Shown here: positions 43,812 through 53,153 of the stretch, one piece after another
Numbering within the stretch: the stretch's first letter is position 1
Layout of the letters: each line of letters opens with the position of its first letter
Assembly: GCF_039851965.1 (NCBI RefSeq)
Contig: NZ_CP156675.1
Coordinates: 62,001 to 126,000, forward strand
Direction: 5' to 3'
DNA from: Pseudalkalibacillus hwajinpoensis
GTDB taxonomy: Bacteria; Bacillota; Bacilli; Bacillales; Guptibacillaceae
DNA length: 64,000 bases
Translations under genes and position numbers: made by a program
Notes under the pieces: generated by a model
What the model was told of the DNA's origin: nothing
The model's input: the letters and a program-made list of their open reading frames with translations, nothing else
The model's database searches: none

Positions 43812-46800
43812 TTGAATCTTGTAATGAAAAAAGAAAAAGGCGTTCGCAGTCTGTTTTTATTCATTGCAATCGGTTTAATCATGACTTTACTAATTTTCAA
43901 TAAAGTAATGGCAACAGAGCAGGCGGAGGTTACAGCAATGAAAGCAACAACAAATTTAACTGATTGGGTTATTCATGGTAAAGGTACACTTGAAGATACG
44001 GTACAAGGATTAAAGCTTACTTCTGAAACAAATGAGAATGTAATGGCGATTTCAAGTGTTCAATCAGAAGATTTTGTGTATCAATCTGATATACAGATAT
44101 TGGATCAATCAGCAGATGTGACTTTGATATTCCGATCTAGTGAAGAGGGCTGGGATTCTTATATGGTTCAAATAATACCGGAAGCAGGCCTGATTCGTAT
44201 GCGTGATGCACGTGACGAAAATAGATTAATAGAGGAAGTAGACGTAAACATTCAAGAAGGAGGGATCTATCATTTAAAAGTGAAGGTAGTGGAAGATAAT
44301 ATTAAAGTATACTGGGAAGACCAATATACCCCCGTGATAGATTCCAATGTATCGCTTTATGATTACGGATACCTGGGGCTCCATGTATGGAATGGTTCTG
44401 CCCTATTTCAAAATGTGAAAGTCAGTGAACTTGAAACAAGTTTGGGGCCATCTCTATTTGAAGAAGGGAATTGGGAACCAAACATAAAAGGATTAAAAGG
44501 AATAGCTGGAGAGAATAAAATAGCTAAAAAAGTGTATGACACACAAACCAACAACTTCGTTTTAGAAGGCAATGTCTCCTTTGATGAAAACCAAATGGAG
44601 GCCGGTTTGACATTTCGCATGAATAAGGATGGAACAGAGGGATATCAAGCTTTGCTTAAGAAGCAAGGAGATGAAGTTGTAGCTAGATTACAAAAAATGG
44701 ATGGTACGGTACTTGGAGAATCAAGTCGAAGTTTCGAATCACAAATTAATACCAAACACCATCTGGAATTAATAGTGAATGAGGAGCAAATTACAATATA
44801 TCTAGATGGCTATTCAGATCCTGCAATTGAAGTAACAGACAGTAGTTATACGAATGGCTTAGCAGGGTTGATCGTTTTAAACGGTGCAGCGTATTTTCAA
44901 GATATTTATTTAGTACCTACGGAGAGTTATTATAAAGAGAATTACAGACCCGATTATCATTATACACCAGCTCGAGGATCGGTCAGTGATCCAAATGGGC
45001 TTGTATATTTTGAAGGTGAATACCATCTATTTCACCAAAATGGCGGAAAATGGGACCATGCAGTTAGTGAGGACCTAATTAATTGGAAGCATCTACCTAT
45101 CGCTTTGCCTTGGAATGAATATGGACATATATGGTCTGGATCTGCTGTGGCAGATTTGGATAATGATTCTGGGCTTTTTTCAGACTCAGGGGGAAAAGGC
45201 CTGATTGCCTACTATACTTCTTTTAATCCTGATGCCAATAATGGAAATCAACGAATTGGACTTGCTTATAGTACGGATAAAGGTCGTACGTGGGAATATT
45301 CAAAAGAACATCCTATTGTTATAGAGAATCCTGGAAGTAATGGGGAGGATTCAGGTGGTTGGGATTTTCGTGATCCCAAAGTGGTGCGTGATGAAGCGAA
45401 TGATCGCTGGGTGATGGTTGTTTCGGGAGGGGATCATATTAGATTCTTTACTTCTCATGATCTTATACAGTGGGAGCATACCCAGAACTTCGGGTATGGT
45501 GATTATATTCGTGGTGGAGTATGGGAATGTCCGGATCTGTTTCAGCTTGAAGTTGAAGATACAGGAGAGAAGAAGTGGGTCCTCATGCTCAGCACAGGGG
45601 CAAATCCGAATACAGAGGGATCGGATGCAGAGTATTTTATTGGAGAATTAACCCCTGACGGCCAATTTATCAATGACAATCCACCTGGAGAGGTATTAAA
45701 AACAGATTATGGGAAGGAATTCTATGCATCTATGTCTTTTGCAAATATGCCGGATAATCGTCGTGTTGCAATGGCATGGATGACAAATTGGGACTATCCA
45801 TTTTCATTCCCAACAGAAGGATGGAATGGTCAATTAACTATTCCGAGAGAATTACGGCTGACCTCAACAGATCAGGGCGTTAGGCTTGCCCAATCTCCAA
45901 TTGAAGAATTACAAACGATTCGAAGAACTGTTTTTGAAACAAATAATGAGCTTGTATCTCCAACTAATGCACAAAATTTATTAAGCAAAGTAAACGAAGC
46001 TTCCTATCAAATAGAAGCGGAAATTGAAATCCCAGCTGGCAGTGATGTGACAGAGTTTGGTTTTCAAGTTCGAGAAGGTTCAGAAGAAAAAACTGTAATT
46101 GGATATAATAAATCGGAAGAGCAAATATTTGTTGACCGTTCTGAATCAGGCAGGACAGATTTTTCGAATAAATTTACAACAACTCATGCGACGGAATTAC
46201 AACCACAAAATCAGCGAATTAAATTGAATATTCTGGTGGACAACGGGTCTATTGAGGTTTTTGCAAATAATGGAGAAACTGTTTTTTCAGATCTCATTTT
46301 TCCGGATTCCACAAGCAGAGGAGTTAGCTTCTATACTGAAGGTGGCAATGTTCAAATTATTTCTTTGAAAGTACACTCTTTAGAGGATATTTGGGATCGA
46401 GATATTGATGATGGAGCCCAGATTGTACTCGATACACGCGAAAAAGAAATGAATATTGGGGATACGCTAGCTGTTAATGCGGCAACTATAGGTATTAATG
46501 GGAATGGAACGAAAAAACTTAAATGGAAATCGTCGGATCCCGATATTGTGAGTCTTCTACCTTCCACTAATAACAATACTTTAATCGAAGCTTCTGGTGC
46601 TGGAAAAGCAACGATTACAGTTTCCACGCCAAATAACAAGGTGTATGAGAGTTTTAAAGTGAATGTATTTGAGGGGAATTTTAAGACTAATCTTAGTGGA
46701 TGGAAGTCAGATATTGATACCGTCAAGTGGATTGCAACTGAAGAAGGAATTCGCGGGTTACATACCAGTGATTCCAATTATATGGCTGAGGGTACTGGTG

Positions 46801-47564
46801 GCGACTTTGTTTATGAAGCAGAGATGACACTTCATGAAACTGGAGGTGCCGGATCCATTCTTTTTCGTGCAAGTGAAGACGGTAGAAGTGGTTATTATTT
46901 TAATTTAGATCCTAATATGAACGCTTTCCGTCTTTTTTATAAAATGAATGGAAGTTTTGAAGAACGTATGGTAATCGGTAACGTTCCAGCATTCATTCAG
47001 CCTGGGAAGACCTACACTGTGAGAATATTAGCTAAAGGTCCTCATATTCAAATTGAAGTAGATGGGGAAAAGGTTATGGATTTAAGAGATGGAACCTTTG
47101 CAGAAGGACATTTTGGTTTAAACGTATTCGGTGGAAAAGCTACCTATCAAAATGTAAAGATCAGTAACGTATCTGAAGCTGCCTTACAAGAAACGACCTT
47201 TTTCAATCAAAAAACAGGTCAATCACTTTATGTAACCTCTTCACAAAACGGCGTACCAGTCACTGCTGACGAAGAGATGACAATATGGACACTTATACCT
47301 ACCGGTGATGATCATAGCTCGTATTCTATAAGAACGGAAGAAGGTAAAGCTATTGATTTTGATGCAGCACAGAAGAAAATTCAATTATATGATTATCTCG
47401 GTTATGATAACCAAAAGTGGATCATTAAAGAAAACGATAACAAAACCTTAACCATCTTATCTGAGTTTAATGAGGAGGCATTGACAATATCAGAAGAAGG
47501 GAACATCACGCTTCAACCATATGATCCAGCCAACTCACGCCAACAGTGGCTACCGTCGTATTAA
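43812..47564 (+). CDS. Secreted multidomain GH32 fructanase (levanase/inulinase type)
   Basis: The 1250-residue protein has a signal-anchor-like N-terminus. Two laminin-G/DUF1080-type beta-sandwich domains follow (about 40-200 and 205-375), then the GH32 catalytic part (about 380-870). Catalytic residues are seen as SDPNG (Asp393), FRDPKV (Asp521) and WECPDLF (Glu572). Then come a Big2-like domain (about 870-953), a third DUF1080-like domain (955-1120) and a ricin-like beta-trefoil (1130-1250). It would cut levan or inulin outside the cell; the accessory domains probably bind glycan or wall. No LPXTG motif is seen. The start is probably TTG at 43812, 8 nt after AAAAGGAG; TTG 43806 and ATG 43824 are alternatives. 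Confidence 0.9.
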   Translation: MNLVMKKEKGVRSLFLFIAIGLIMTLLIFNKVMATEQAEVTAMKATTNLTDWVIHGKGTLEDTVQGLKLTSETNENVMAISSVQSEDFVYQSDIQILDQSADVTLIFRSSEEGWDSYMVQIIPEAGLIRMRDARDENRLIEEVDVNIQEGGIYHLKVKVVEDNIKVYWEDQYTPVIDSNVSLYDYGYLGLHVWNGSALFQNVKVSELETSLGPSLFEEGNWEPNIKGLKGIAGENKIAKKVYDTQTNNFVLEGNVSFDENQMEAGLTFRMNKDGTEGYQALLKKQGDEVVARLQKMDGTVLGESSRSFESQINTKHHLELIVNEEQITIYLDGYSDPAIEVTDSSYTNGLAGLIVLNGAAYFQDIYLVPTESYYKENYRPDYHYTPARGSVSDPNGLVYFEGEYHLFHQNGGKWDHAVSEDLINWKHLPIALPWNEYGHIWSGSAVADLDNDSGLFSDSGGKGLIAYYTSFNPDANNGNQRIGLAYSTDKGRTWEYSKEHPIVIENPGSNGEDSGGWDFRDPKVVRDEANDRWVMVVSGGDHIRFFTSHDLIQWEHTQNFGYGDYIRGGVWECPDLFQLEVEDTGEKKWVLMLSTGANPNTEGSDAEYFIGELTPDGQFINDNPPGEVLKTDYGKEFYASMSFANMPDNRRVAMAWMTNWDYPFSFPTEGWNGQLTIPRELRLTSTDQGVRLAQSPIEELQTIRRTVFETNNELVSPTNAQNLLSKVNEASYQIEAEIEIPAGSDVTEFGFQVREGSEEKTVIGYNKSEEQIFVDRSESGRTDFSNKFTTTHATELQPQNQRIKLNILVDNGSIEVFANNGETVFSDLIFPDSTSRGVSFYTEGGNVQIISLKVHSLEDIWDRDIDDGAQIVLDTREKEMNIGDTLAVNAATIGINGNGTKKLKWKSSDPDIVSLLPSTNNNTLIEASGAGKATITVSTPNNKVYESFKVNVFEGNFKTNLSGWKSDIDTVKWIATEEGIRGLHTSDSNYMAEGTGGDFVYEAEMTLHETGGAGSILFRASEDGRSGYYFNLDPNMNAFRLFYKMNGSFEERMVIGNVPAFIQPGKTYTVRILAKGPHIQIEVDGEKVMDLRDGTFAEGHFGLNVFGGKATYQNVKISNVSEAALQETTFFNQKTGQSLYVTSSQNGVPVTADEEMTIWTLIPTGDDHSSYSIRTEEGKAIDFDAAQKKIQLYDYLGYDNQKWIIKENDNKTLTILSEFNEEALTISEEGNITLQPYDPANSRQQWLPSY

Positions 47565-47628
47565 GAATATAAAAATATTGAAATTCTCTCTCTTTCAGTA
47601 TCCACCAGTAATTCTGTGGCTTGTTAAA

Positions 47629-47663
47629 CAAAATGGGAAGTGGTTAGGACTTCCCATTTTTCT
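47629..47663 (+). terminator. Rho-independent terminator of fructanase gene
   Basis: AAATGGGAAG (47631-47640) pairs with CTTCCCATTT (47650-47659), followed by T residues. Between here and 47830 only a ribosome site for yesL is seen. Confidence 0.85.
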
Positions 47664-47830
47664 ATCTATTACCTTGAGTTCCTCCAATCCAAGCTTTAAA
47701 ATGGGTAAAACAAAACGTTCTAATACAATGAAGGAACTGTGACTGATTTATCTGGATTGAAGGTTTTGAAGATTCTCCCACAGTTTCTTTTCAGCAAAGA
47801 TATTCATTCTAGAGGAGGAGGGCATTAATA

Positions 47831-48451
47831 ATGGATATGTCACGCTGGTATTTAAGACTTGGCACCTGGGCGTATAATCTGTTTTTGTTAAATTTATTAT
47901 GGTTTTTTTGTACGTGTGCTGGCTTTGTTGTACTGGGATTCTTTCCAGCTACTGCGGCTCTATTTTCCGTTCTTCGTCGCTCCATTATAGAAGATAATGA
48001 TATTCCAGTATTAAAGCTTTTTGTGAGGAATTTTAAAACTGAATTTTTAAAATCCAATTTTTTAGGTTATCTTTATGTTTTATTTGGTTTGTTGTTGTAC
48101 ATGTATTTTCAAGTTGTTCAGCTTATTCCTAACAATCAATTCCAAAGTATTTTGGTTAATATAACGGTTGTTATGACCGTAGTCTATTTCATTACATTCT
48201 TGTATGTCTTTCCGTTATTTGTCCATTTTGACCAGAAGAGTTTTCAGTACCTGAGAAATGCTTTAATATTAGCAGTAGGCAGGCCGATACGAACGATAAT
48301 AATGCTCCTAGGTTTGGGGGTGTTATCGTACATATGTATGCATATTCCAGTGCTCATTCCTGTAATTGGTATTAGTTTGTCTGGCTATGTGATCATGTGG
48401 ACGGCTTTGAAATCGCTACCAAAAGAAATGAAAACTACTGATTTTGACTAA
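47831..48451 (+). CDS. YesL-family (DUF624) membrane protein
   Basis: The 206-residue protein has four to five membrane helices and the DUF624 motifs FPATAALFSVLR (about 37-48) and YVFPLFVHFDQ. YesL-like genes often accompany LplA/B/C-type ABC importers for polysaccharide breakdown products, as here. Role unknown, perhaps transporter assembly or sensing. GGAGGAGG precedes the ATG. It is 51 nt upstream of the LacI gene. Confidence 0.88.
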   Translation: MDMSRWYLRLGTWAYNLFLLNLLWFFCTCAGFVVLGFFPATAALFSVLRRSIIEDNDIPVLKLFVRNFKTEFLKSNFLGYLYVLFGLLLYMYFQVVQLIPNNQFQSILVNITVVMTVVYFITFLYVFPLFVHFDQKSFQYLRNALILAVGRPIRTIIMLLGLGVLSYICMHIPVLIPVIGISLSGYVIMWTALKSLPKEMKTTDFD

Positions 48452-48502
48452 ATATCTAAATATAAATTAGTAATTAATAGGGTGAAGATGTGAGGAGAAT
48501 GG

Positions 48503-49480
48503 ATGATGAAAAGGGTAAAGTTAGACGATGTAGCAAAAGCAGCAGGAGTAACACTGACAACGGTTTCTAGAGTGATTAATAATCGAGGGTACATTAGTGA
48601 GCGTACGAGAAAAAAAGTCAAAGAAGCGATGGAAGAATTGCATTACTATCCGAACGATCTGGCACGGTCTCTATATAAAAAAAAGACACGCTTTATTGGA
48701 TTAATTGTACCTACTATAAGCAATCCTTTCTTTGGAGAATTGACTTTTTATGTTGAAAATATGTTAGCTGATTTAGGCTATAAGGTGGTTTTGTGTAACA
48801 GCTTAGATAATCAAAAAAAGGAAGAGTCTTACTCTGAAATGCTGATTAGGCATCAAGTAGATGGAATAATAGTTTGTTCCCATAATAGAGGAATTAGTAC
48901 GTACCAACGCCAAAATATTCCTGTTGTCGCCATTGACAGGTATCTATCAACAACAGTTCCTGTCATATCTTCAGATAATTACAAAGGGGGAAAAATGGCA
49001 GTCGAGCACTTGATTGATAAAGGTTGTAAGAATATTGTACATATCAATGGTCCTGCTCAGCTTGAGACGCCTACACAGTTAAGGAGAAAAGCTTACGAGG
49101 ACATTGTAACGAACCCGATTACGTATGAAATCCAGGATGTATTTGATGGGCAGCAAGCTATAGAACTCATACGAAAGATATTTTCAGAGGTTCCGCAAGT
49201 GGATGGCATTTTTGCAAGTGATGATATGATTGGTGTTTCTTGTTTAAATGTAGCTAGGGAGAAAGGGATTAAGGTTCCTGAGGAATTGAAGATTGTTGGT
49301 TATGATGGCACAAAAACACTAATGAACATTCAACCTAACCTAACAACTATTAGGCAGCCCATTGAAAGCTTGGCGCAGACTACGGTGAGTACCCTTTTGA
49401 AATTAGTTGATGATCCGGAAGCAACTGTTGATTTGGAAACCATACTACCTGTGAAATTATTGGAAAATCGAACAACTTAA
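48503..49480 (+). CDS. LacI-family repressor of fructan locus 2
   Basis: The 325-residue protein has the HTH VKLDDVAKAAGVTLTTVSRV (about residues 4-23) and a sugar-binding domain with DGIFASDDMIGVS. It shares long stretches with the 13261 repressor (VINNRGYISERTRKKVKEAM, SRYLS-type hinge, SSDNYKGGK), so both probably recognise the same TGTCAACCGGTTGACA operators and related inducers. It lacks the N-terminal duplication of the first repressor. It precedes the promoter at 49506. Confidence 0.92.
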   Translation: MMKRVKLDDVAKAAGVTLTTVSRVINNRGYISERTRKKVKEAMEELHYYPNDLARSLYKKKTRFIGLIVPTISNPFFGELTFYVENMLADLGYKVVLCNSLDNQKKEESYSEMLIRHQVDGIIVCSHNRGISTYQRQNIPVVAIDRYLSTTVPVISSDNYKGGKMAVEHLIDKGCKNIVHINGPAQLETPTQLRRKAYEDIVTNPITYEIQDVFDGQQAIELIRKIFSEVPQVDGIFASDDMIGVSCLNVAREKGIKVPEELKIVGYDGTKTLMNIQPNLTTIRQPIESLAQTTVSTLLKLVDDPEATVDLETILPVKLLENRTT

Positions 49481-49505
49481 TTTTTTATTCAGCTTGGTTT
49501 TTTTC

Positions 49506-49604
49506 TGTCAACCGGTTGACATTTGTAAACGCTTCCTATATCATATAAAGAAATAAAGTAAAAAAATGGAGGGAGAAAACACGCAATATGTCAACCGGTT
49601 GACT
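49506..49604 (+). promoter_or_regulatory. Promoter with two LacI operators and cre site, fructan locus 2 transporter operon
   Basis: TTGACA (49516-49521), 17 nt, and TATCAT (49539-49544) form the promoter. Operator 1 (TGTCAACCGGTTGACA, 49506-49521) is a perfect palindrome over the -35 box. A cre-like TGTAAACGCTTCCT (49524-49537) lies between the boxes. Operator 2 is at 49589-49604, 83 bp downstream, close to eight helical turns, which would suit looping. Confidence 0.85.
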
Positions 49605-49635
49605 TATGGTTTGATTTATATGAGGGGGGAGTTTT

Positions 49636-50619
49636 TTGGAGAATAAAAACGCACTATCTAGTATTATGCCTAAAACCAGTAAAGCCACAAAGTACAAAGA
49701 GAAGACGCGCACCCAACACCATCTTAGAAAATATATGCGTAATAACTATATCCTCTATTTATTTTTACTTCCTGCGATTATTCTGACACTTATATTTCAT
49801 TACCTCCCTATGTATGGAACAATTATTGCATTTAAAGATTTCAGTCCAGTAAAAGGGATTTGGGGAAGTGACTGGGTTGGATTGGAGCATTTCACGAATT
49901 TTTTAAATTCACCAAATTTCTTGAGTATCATGATGAATACCATAAAGCTGAGTTCTTTTGATTTGTTAATCGGATTTCCTGTTCCTGTCATCCTAGCACT
50001 AATGTTAAATCAATTAAGGCGGGCTGGGGTCAAGAAAAACATTCAATTAATTCTTTATGCGCCACATTTTATTTCGGTGGTAGTAATTTCTGGAATGCTG
50101 TTTATATTCCTATCTCCCACAGGGCCCATAAACAGTTTAATGACCATTTTTACAAATGAACCATATTCATTTATGTCTGATCCAGATGCGTTCCGCTCCA
50201 TTTATATTTTTTCTGGCGTATGGCAAGGCGCTGGATTTGCATCAATCATCTATGTGGCGGCGCTATCAAATGTTGATCCACAACTTCATGATGCTGCCAC
50301 GATTGATGGAGCATCTTTGCTCCAAAGAATAAAACATATTGATCTTCCTACTTTAAAGCCTGTTATGGCTGTTCTGTTCATATTGGCTGCTGGAGGCATT
50401 ATGGCGATTGGATTTGAAAAAGCCTACTTATTGCAAACAAGTATGAACTTGCCAGCTTCCGAGATCATACCAACCTATGTTTATAAACGTGGTCTACAAG
50501 CAGGAGACTATTCATTTGCAACAGCAGTTGGGTTATTCAATGCCATTATAAATGTCATCTTATTGTTTACTGTGAATCATGTCGTCAAGAAACTTAATGA
50601 TGGTGATGGTCTTGTGTGA
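49636..50619 (+). CDS. ABC transporter permease, LplB/YtcP-type (CUT1)
   Basis: The 327-residue protein has a basic N-terminal tail and six helices. The LplB-type motif FHYLPMYGTIIAFKDFSPVK and the EAA loop HDAATIDGASLLQRIKHIDL are present. It starts at TTG behind AGGGGGGA. With the next gene it forms the channel of an oligosaccharide importer; no ATPase is encoded, so a shared MsmX-type ATPase is expected. Confidence 0.92.
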   Translation: MENKNALSSIMPKTSKATKYKEKTRTQHHLRKYMRNNYILYLFLLPAIILTLIFHYLPMYGTIIAFKDFSPVKGIWGSDWVGLEHFTNFLNSPNFLSIMMNTIKLSSFDLLIGFPVPVILALMLNQLRRAGVKKNIQLILYAPHFISVVVISGMLFIFLSPTGPINSLMTIFTNEPYSFMSDPDAFRSIYIFSGVWQGAGFASIIYVAALSNVDPQLHDAATIDGASLLQRIKHIDLPTLKPVMAVLFILAAGGIMAIGFEKAYLLQTSMNLPASEIIPTYVYKRGLQAGDYSFATAVGLFNAIINVILLFTVNHVVKKLNDGDGLV

Positions 50620-50641
50620 AAAACGATAGAGGGGGGAGATT

Positions 50642-51529
50642 ATGAACCATTTAATAAACAACTCAAAGAAAGACCGTTATCTACTGTTAATCAACAAAGT
50701 TCTTTTATCGGTTATTGTTTTAATCGTGTTAGTGCCTCTTATGTATGTCTTACTGGGGTCGTTTCTACAGCCCAATATCTTGTTAACGCAGGGATTCTCA
50801 CTGAATCCGGATCATTGGACGATTGATGGCTATTCACGAATTTTTGCGGATGGGACTATTATGAGGGGATTTTTTAATTCCATATTATATGCGACTGCTT
50901 TTACTGTTATATCTGTTTTAGTAGCCATTCTTGCAGGCTATTCGTTATCTGTTGATAGTCTAGCTTGGAAAAAAACCATTATGTTTTTCTTCTTGCTTAC
51001 CATGTTTTTCAGTGGCGGGTTAATTCCTACATACTTGGTTGTTCGTAATCTTGGATTGTTAGACACGATGTGGGCAATAATTTTACCCGGTTCTGTCTCT
51101 GTTTGGAATATTATTTTGGCAAGAACCTATTTTAAAGGACTTCCAAAAGAATTAAAAGAAGCAGCCAAAATTGACGGTGCCTCCGATTTTATGATTTTCC
51201 TAAAGATCATTATTCCATTATCAAAGCCAATTATATTTGTGCTGGCACTATATGCTTTCATTGGACAGTGGAATGCTTACTTTGATGCAATGATTTACTT
51301 GGAAAATCAGAGTAAATATCCGTTACAGCTCATTTTGCGTTCTATATTAATTCAAAATGAAGTCGAGCCTGGAATGATCTCAGATCAACTTGCCATGGCT
51401 GAAATGCAAAGGATATCAGAAATGATTAAATATTCATCCATTATACTGGCTAGTTTACCTTTACTAATTATGTATCCGTTTTTCCAGAAGTACTTTGAAA
51501 AAGGCGTTATGGTAGGGTCATTAAAATAA
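50642..51529 (+). CDS. ABC transporter permease, LplC-type (CUT1)
   Basis: The 295-residue membrane protein shows the LplC pattern (FFSGGLIPTYLVVRNLGLLD and the EAA loop KEAAKIDGASDFMIFLKIII). It ends with QKYFEKGVMVGSLK, the standard family terminus. It is 22 nt after the LplB-type gene. Confidence 0.93.
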   Translation: MNHLINNSKKDRYLLLINKVLLSVIVLIVLVPLMYVLLGSFLQPNILLTQGFSLNPDHWTIDGYSRIFADGTIMRGFFNSILYATAFTVISVLVAILAGYSLSVDSLAWKKTIMFFFLLTMFFSGGLIPTYLVVRNLGLLDTMWAIILPGSVSVWNIILARTYFKGLPKELKEAAKIDGASDFMIFLKIIIPLSKPIIFVLALYAFIGQWNAYFDAMIYLENQSKYPLQLILRSILIQNEVEPGMISDQLAMAEMQRISEMIKYSSIILASLPLLIMYPFFQKYFEKGVMVGSLK

Positions 51530-51548
51530 TGAAAAGAGGAGAAGCGTA

Positions 51549-53153
51549 ATGAAAAAGTTAAAAGGTGCGTTGTATGGAGTGGTATTAGGGTCATTGCTTC
51601 TTTCGGGATGCTCAAATGAACAAAGTGCTGCGAAGGATTACGAGCTATCCGATATTTCCTTCCCTGTAGAAGAAGATGTCACGCTTAAATTTATGACCGG
51701 AAGCTCGCCGATGGCTCCGGAAGATCCTAATGATAAATTAATAAGTCAACGTTTGGAAGAAGAAACGGGAGTGCATATAGAGTGGGATAGTTATTCAGGA
51801 GAAGCATTTGTTGAAAAAAGAAATTTAGCCATGTCAAGCGGTGACTTTCCAGATGCGATAATGAATTCTGGATATAGTGACTATGAATTATTAAACCTTG
51901 CTGATGATGAGGCAATTATCCCAGTCGAAGATTTAATTGAGGATTATATGCCAAATTTACAAAAGGTATTTGAACAAGCGCCGGAATATAAAGAAATGGT
52001 AACTGCCCCGGATGGTCATATCTATTCTTTCCCATGGATTGAAGAACTGGGCACAGGTAAAGAAAAGATCCAAGCAGTAGGAGGCACCGGTTGGATTAAT
52101 GTGAAATGGCTGGAAGAATTAGGGCTAGAAATGCCTCAAACAACGGAGGAACTAGAAGAAGTACTCAAAGCGTTTCGTGATCAAGATCCTGTTGGTGATG
52201 GTCAGACCATTCCAATGTCCTTTATTTTAAACGGGGGACAAGAGGACCCCGCCTTCTTATTCGGCTCGTTTGGTGTGGGGGACAATTGGGATCATACAGT
52301 CGTTACTAATGATAAGAAAGTTGTATACACGCCAACCACAAACGGATATAAAGAAGCTATTAACTATTTCCATGGTCTTTATCAGGAAGATTTAATTGAC
52401 GTAGAGGCATTTGAACAGGATTGGAACAATTATGTTGCCAAGGGTGCTAACGAACGCTACGGTGTATATTTCACCTGGGATAAAAACAACATTTCGGGTG
52501 AAAATTATGAGATGTTGCCTGCTCTAGAAGGACCGGACGGTCATAAAAATGTAGCTATAAGCAATGCGCTCGGTTTTGATCGATCGAGAATGGTCATTAC
52601 CAGCGCTAATCAGAATTTAGAGTTAACAGCAAAATGGATTGATCAAATGTATGCTCCTCTTCAGTCTGTTCAAAACAATTGGGGTACGTATGGAGACGAA
52701 GAGAAACAAAATATATTCAAATATGATGAAGATGAAGACATGCTAAAGCATATGGATCTGGAAGGAACAGCGCCTGTGGAATTACGGGAACAAACAGCGC
52801 TTGGTGGGCCATTGGCCATCCTGAATAGCTACTTTGGGGAGGTTACAACAATGCCAGACGATGCCGCCTGGAGATTGGATTTACTACATGAGAAGCTAGT
52901 ACCATACATGAACGCCGATTATACGTATCCTAATGTATTCCTCCAATTAGAAGAGCTTGAAACGATTTCTAAAATTGAGGCAGATTTGTCTCCTTATGTA
53001 GAAAGAAAACGGTCAGAGTGGATTGTCAATGGGAAAGTGGATGAAGAATGGGAAGCTCACTTAGAAGAAATGGACCGTTTAGGTTTGCAGGAATGGATGG
53101 AAATCAAACAAAATGCTTTTGATGATTATATGGAATCACAGGAGGAGAAGTAA
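51549..53153 (+). CDS. ABC transporter solute-binding lipoprotein, LplA-type
   Basis: The 534-residue lipoprotein has lipobox LLLSGC (Cys21) and the LplA-type fold, with SQRLEEETGVHIEWDSYSGE and GDFPDAIMNSGYSD. It would capture fructan oligosaccharides released by the secreted GH32. The large size (over 500 residues) is typical of this CUT1 subgroup. The GH32 gene starts directly at the next base after its stop. Confidence 0.92.
   Translation: MKKLKGALYGVVLGSLLLSGCSNEQSAAKDYELSDISFPVEEDVTLKFMTGSSPMAPEDPNDKLISQRLEEETGVHIEWDSYSGEAFVEKRNLAMSSGDFPDAIMNSGYSDYELLNLADDEAIIPVEDLIEDYMPNLQKVFEQAPEYKEMVTAPDGHIYSFPWIEELGTGKEKIQAVGGTGWINVKWLEELGLEMPQTTEELEEVLKAFRDQDPVGDGQTIPMSFILNGGQEDPAFLFGSFGVGDNWDHTVVTNDKKVVYTPTTNGYKEAINYFHGLYQEDLIDVEAFEQDWNNYVAKGANERYGVYFTWDKNNISGENYEMLPALEGPDGHKNVAISNALGFDRSRMVITSANQNLELTAKWIDQMYAPLQSVQNNWGTYGDEEKQNIFKYDEDEDMLKHMDLEGTAPVELREQTALGGPLAILNSYFGEVTTMPDDAAWRLDLLHEKLVPYMNADYTYPNVFLQLEELETISKIEADLSPYVERKRSEWIVNGKVDEEWEAHLEEMDRLGLQEWMEIKQNAFDDYMESQEEK

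Noticed and set aside
46352..46777. Minus-strand open frame of 141 codons inside the fructanase gene
   Set aside because: It is antisense to the Big2-like and third sandwich domains and shows no start signals.
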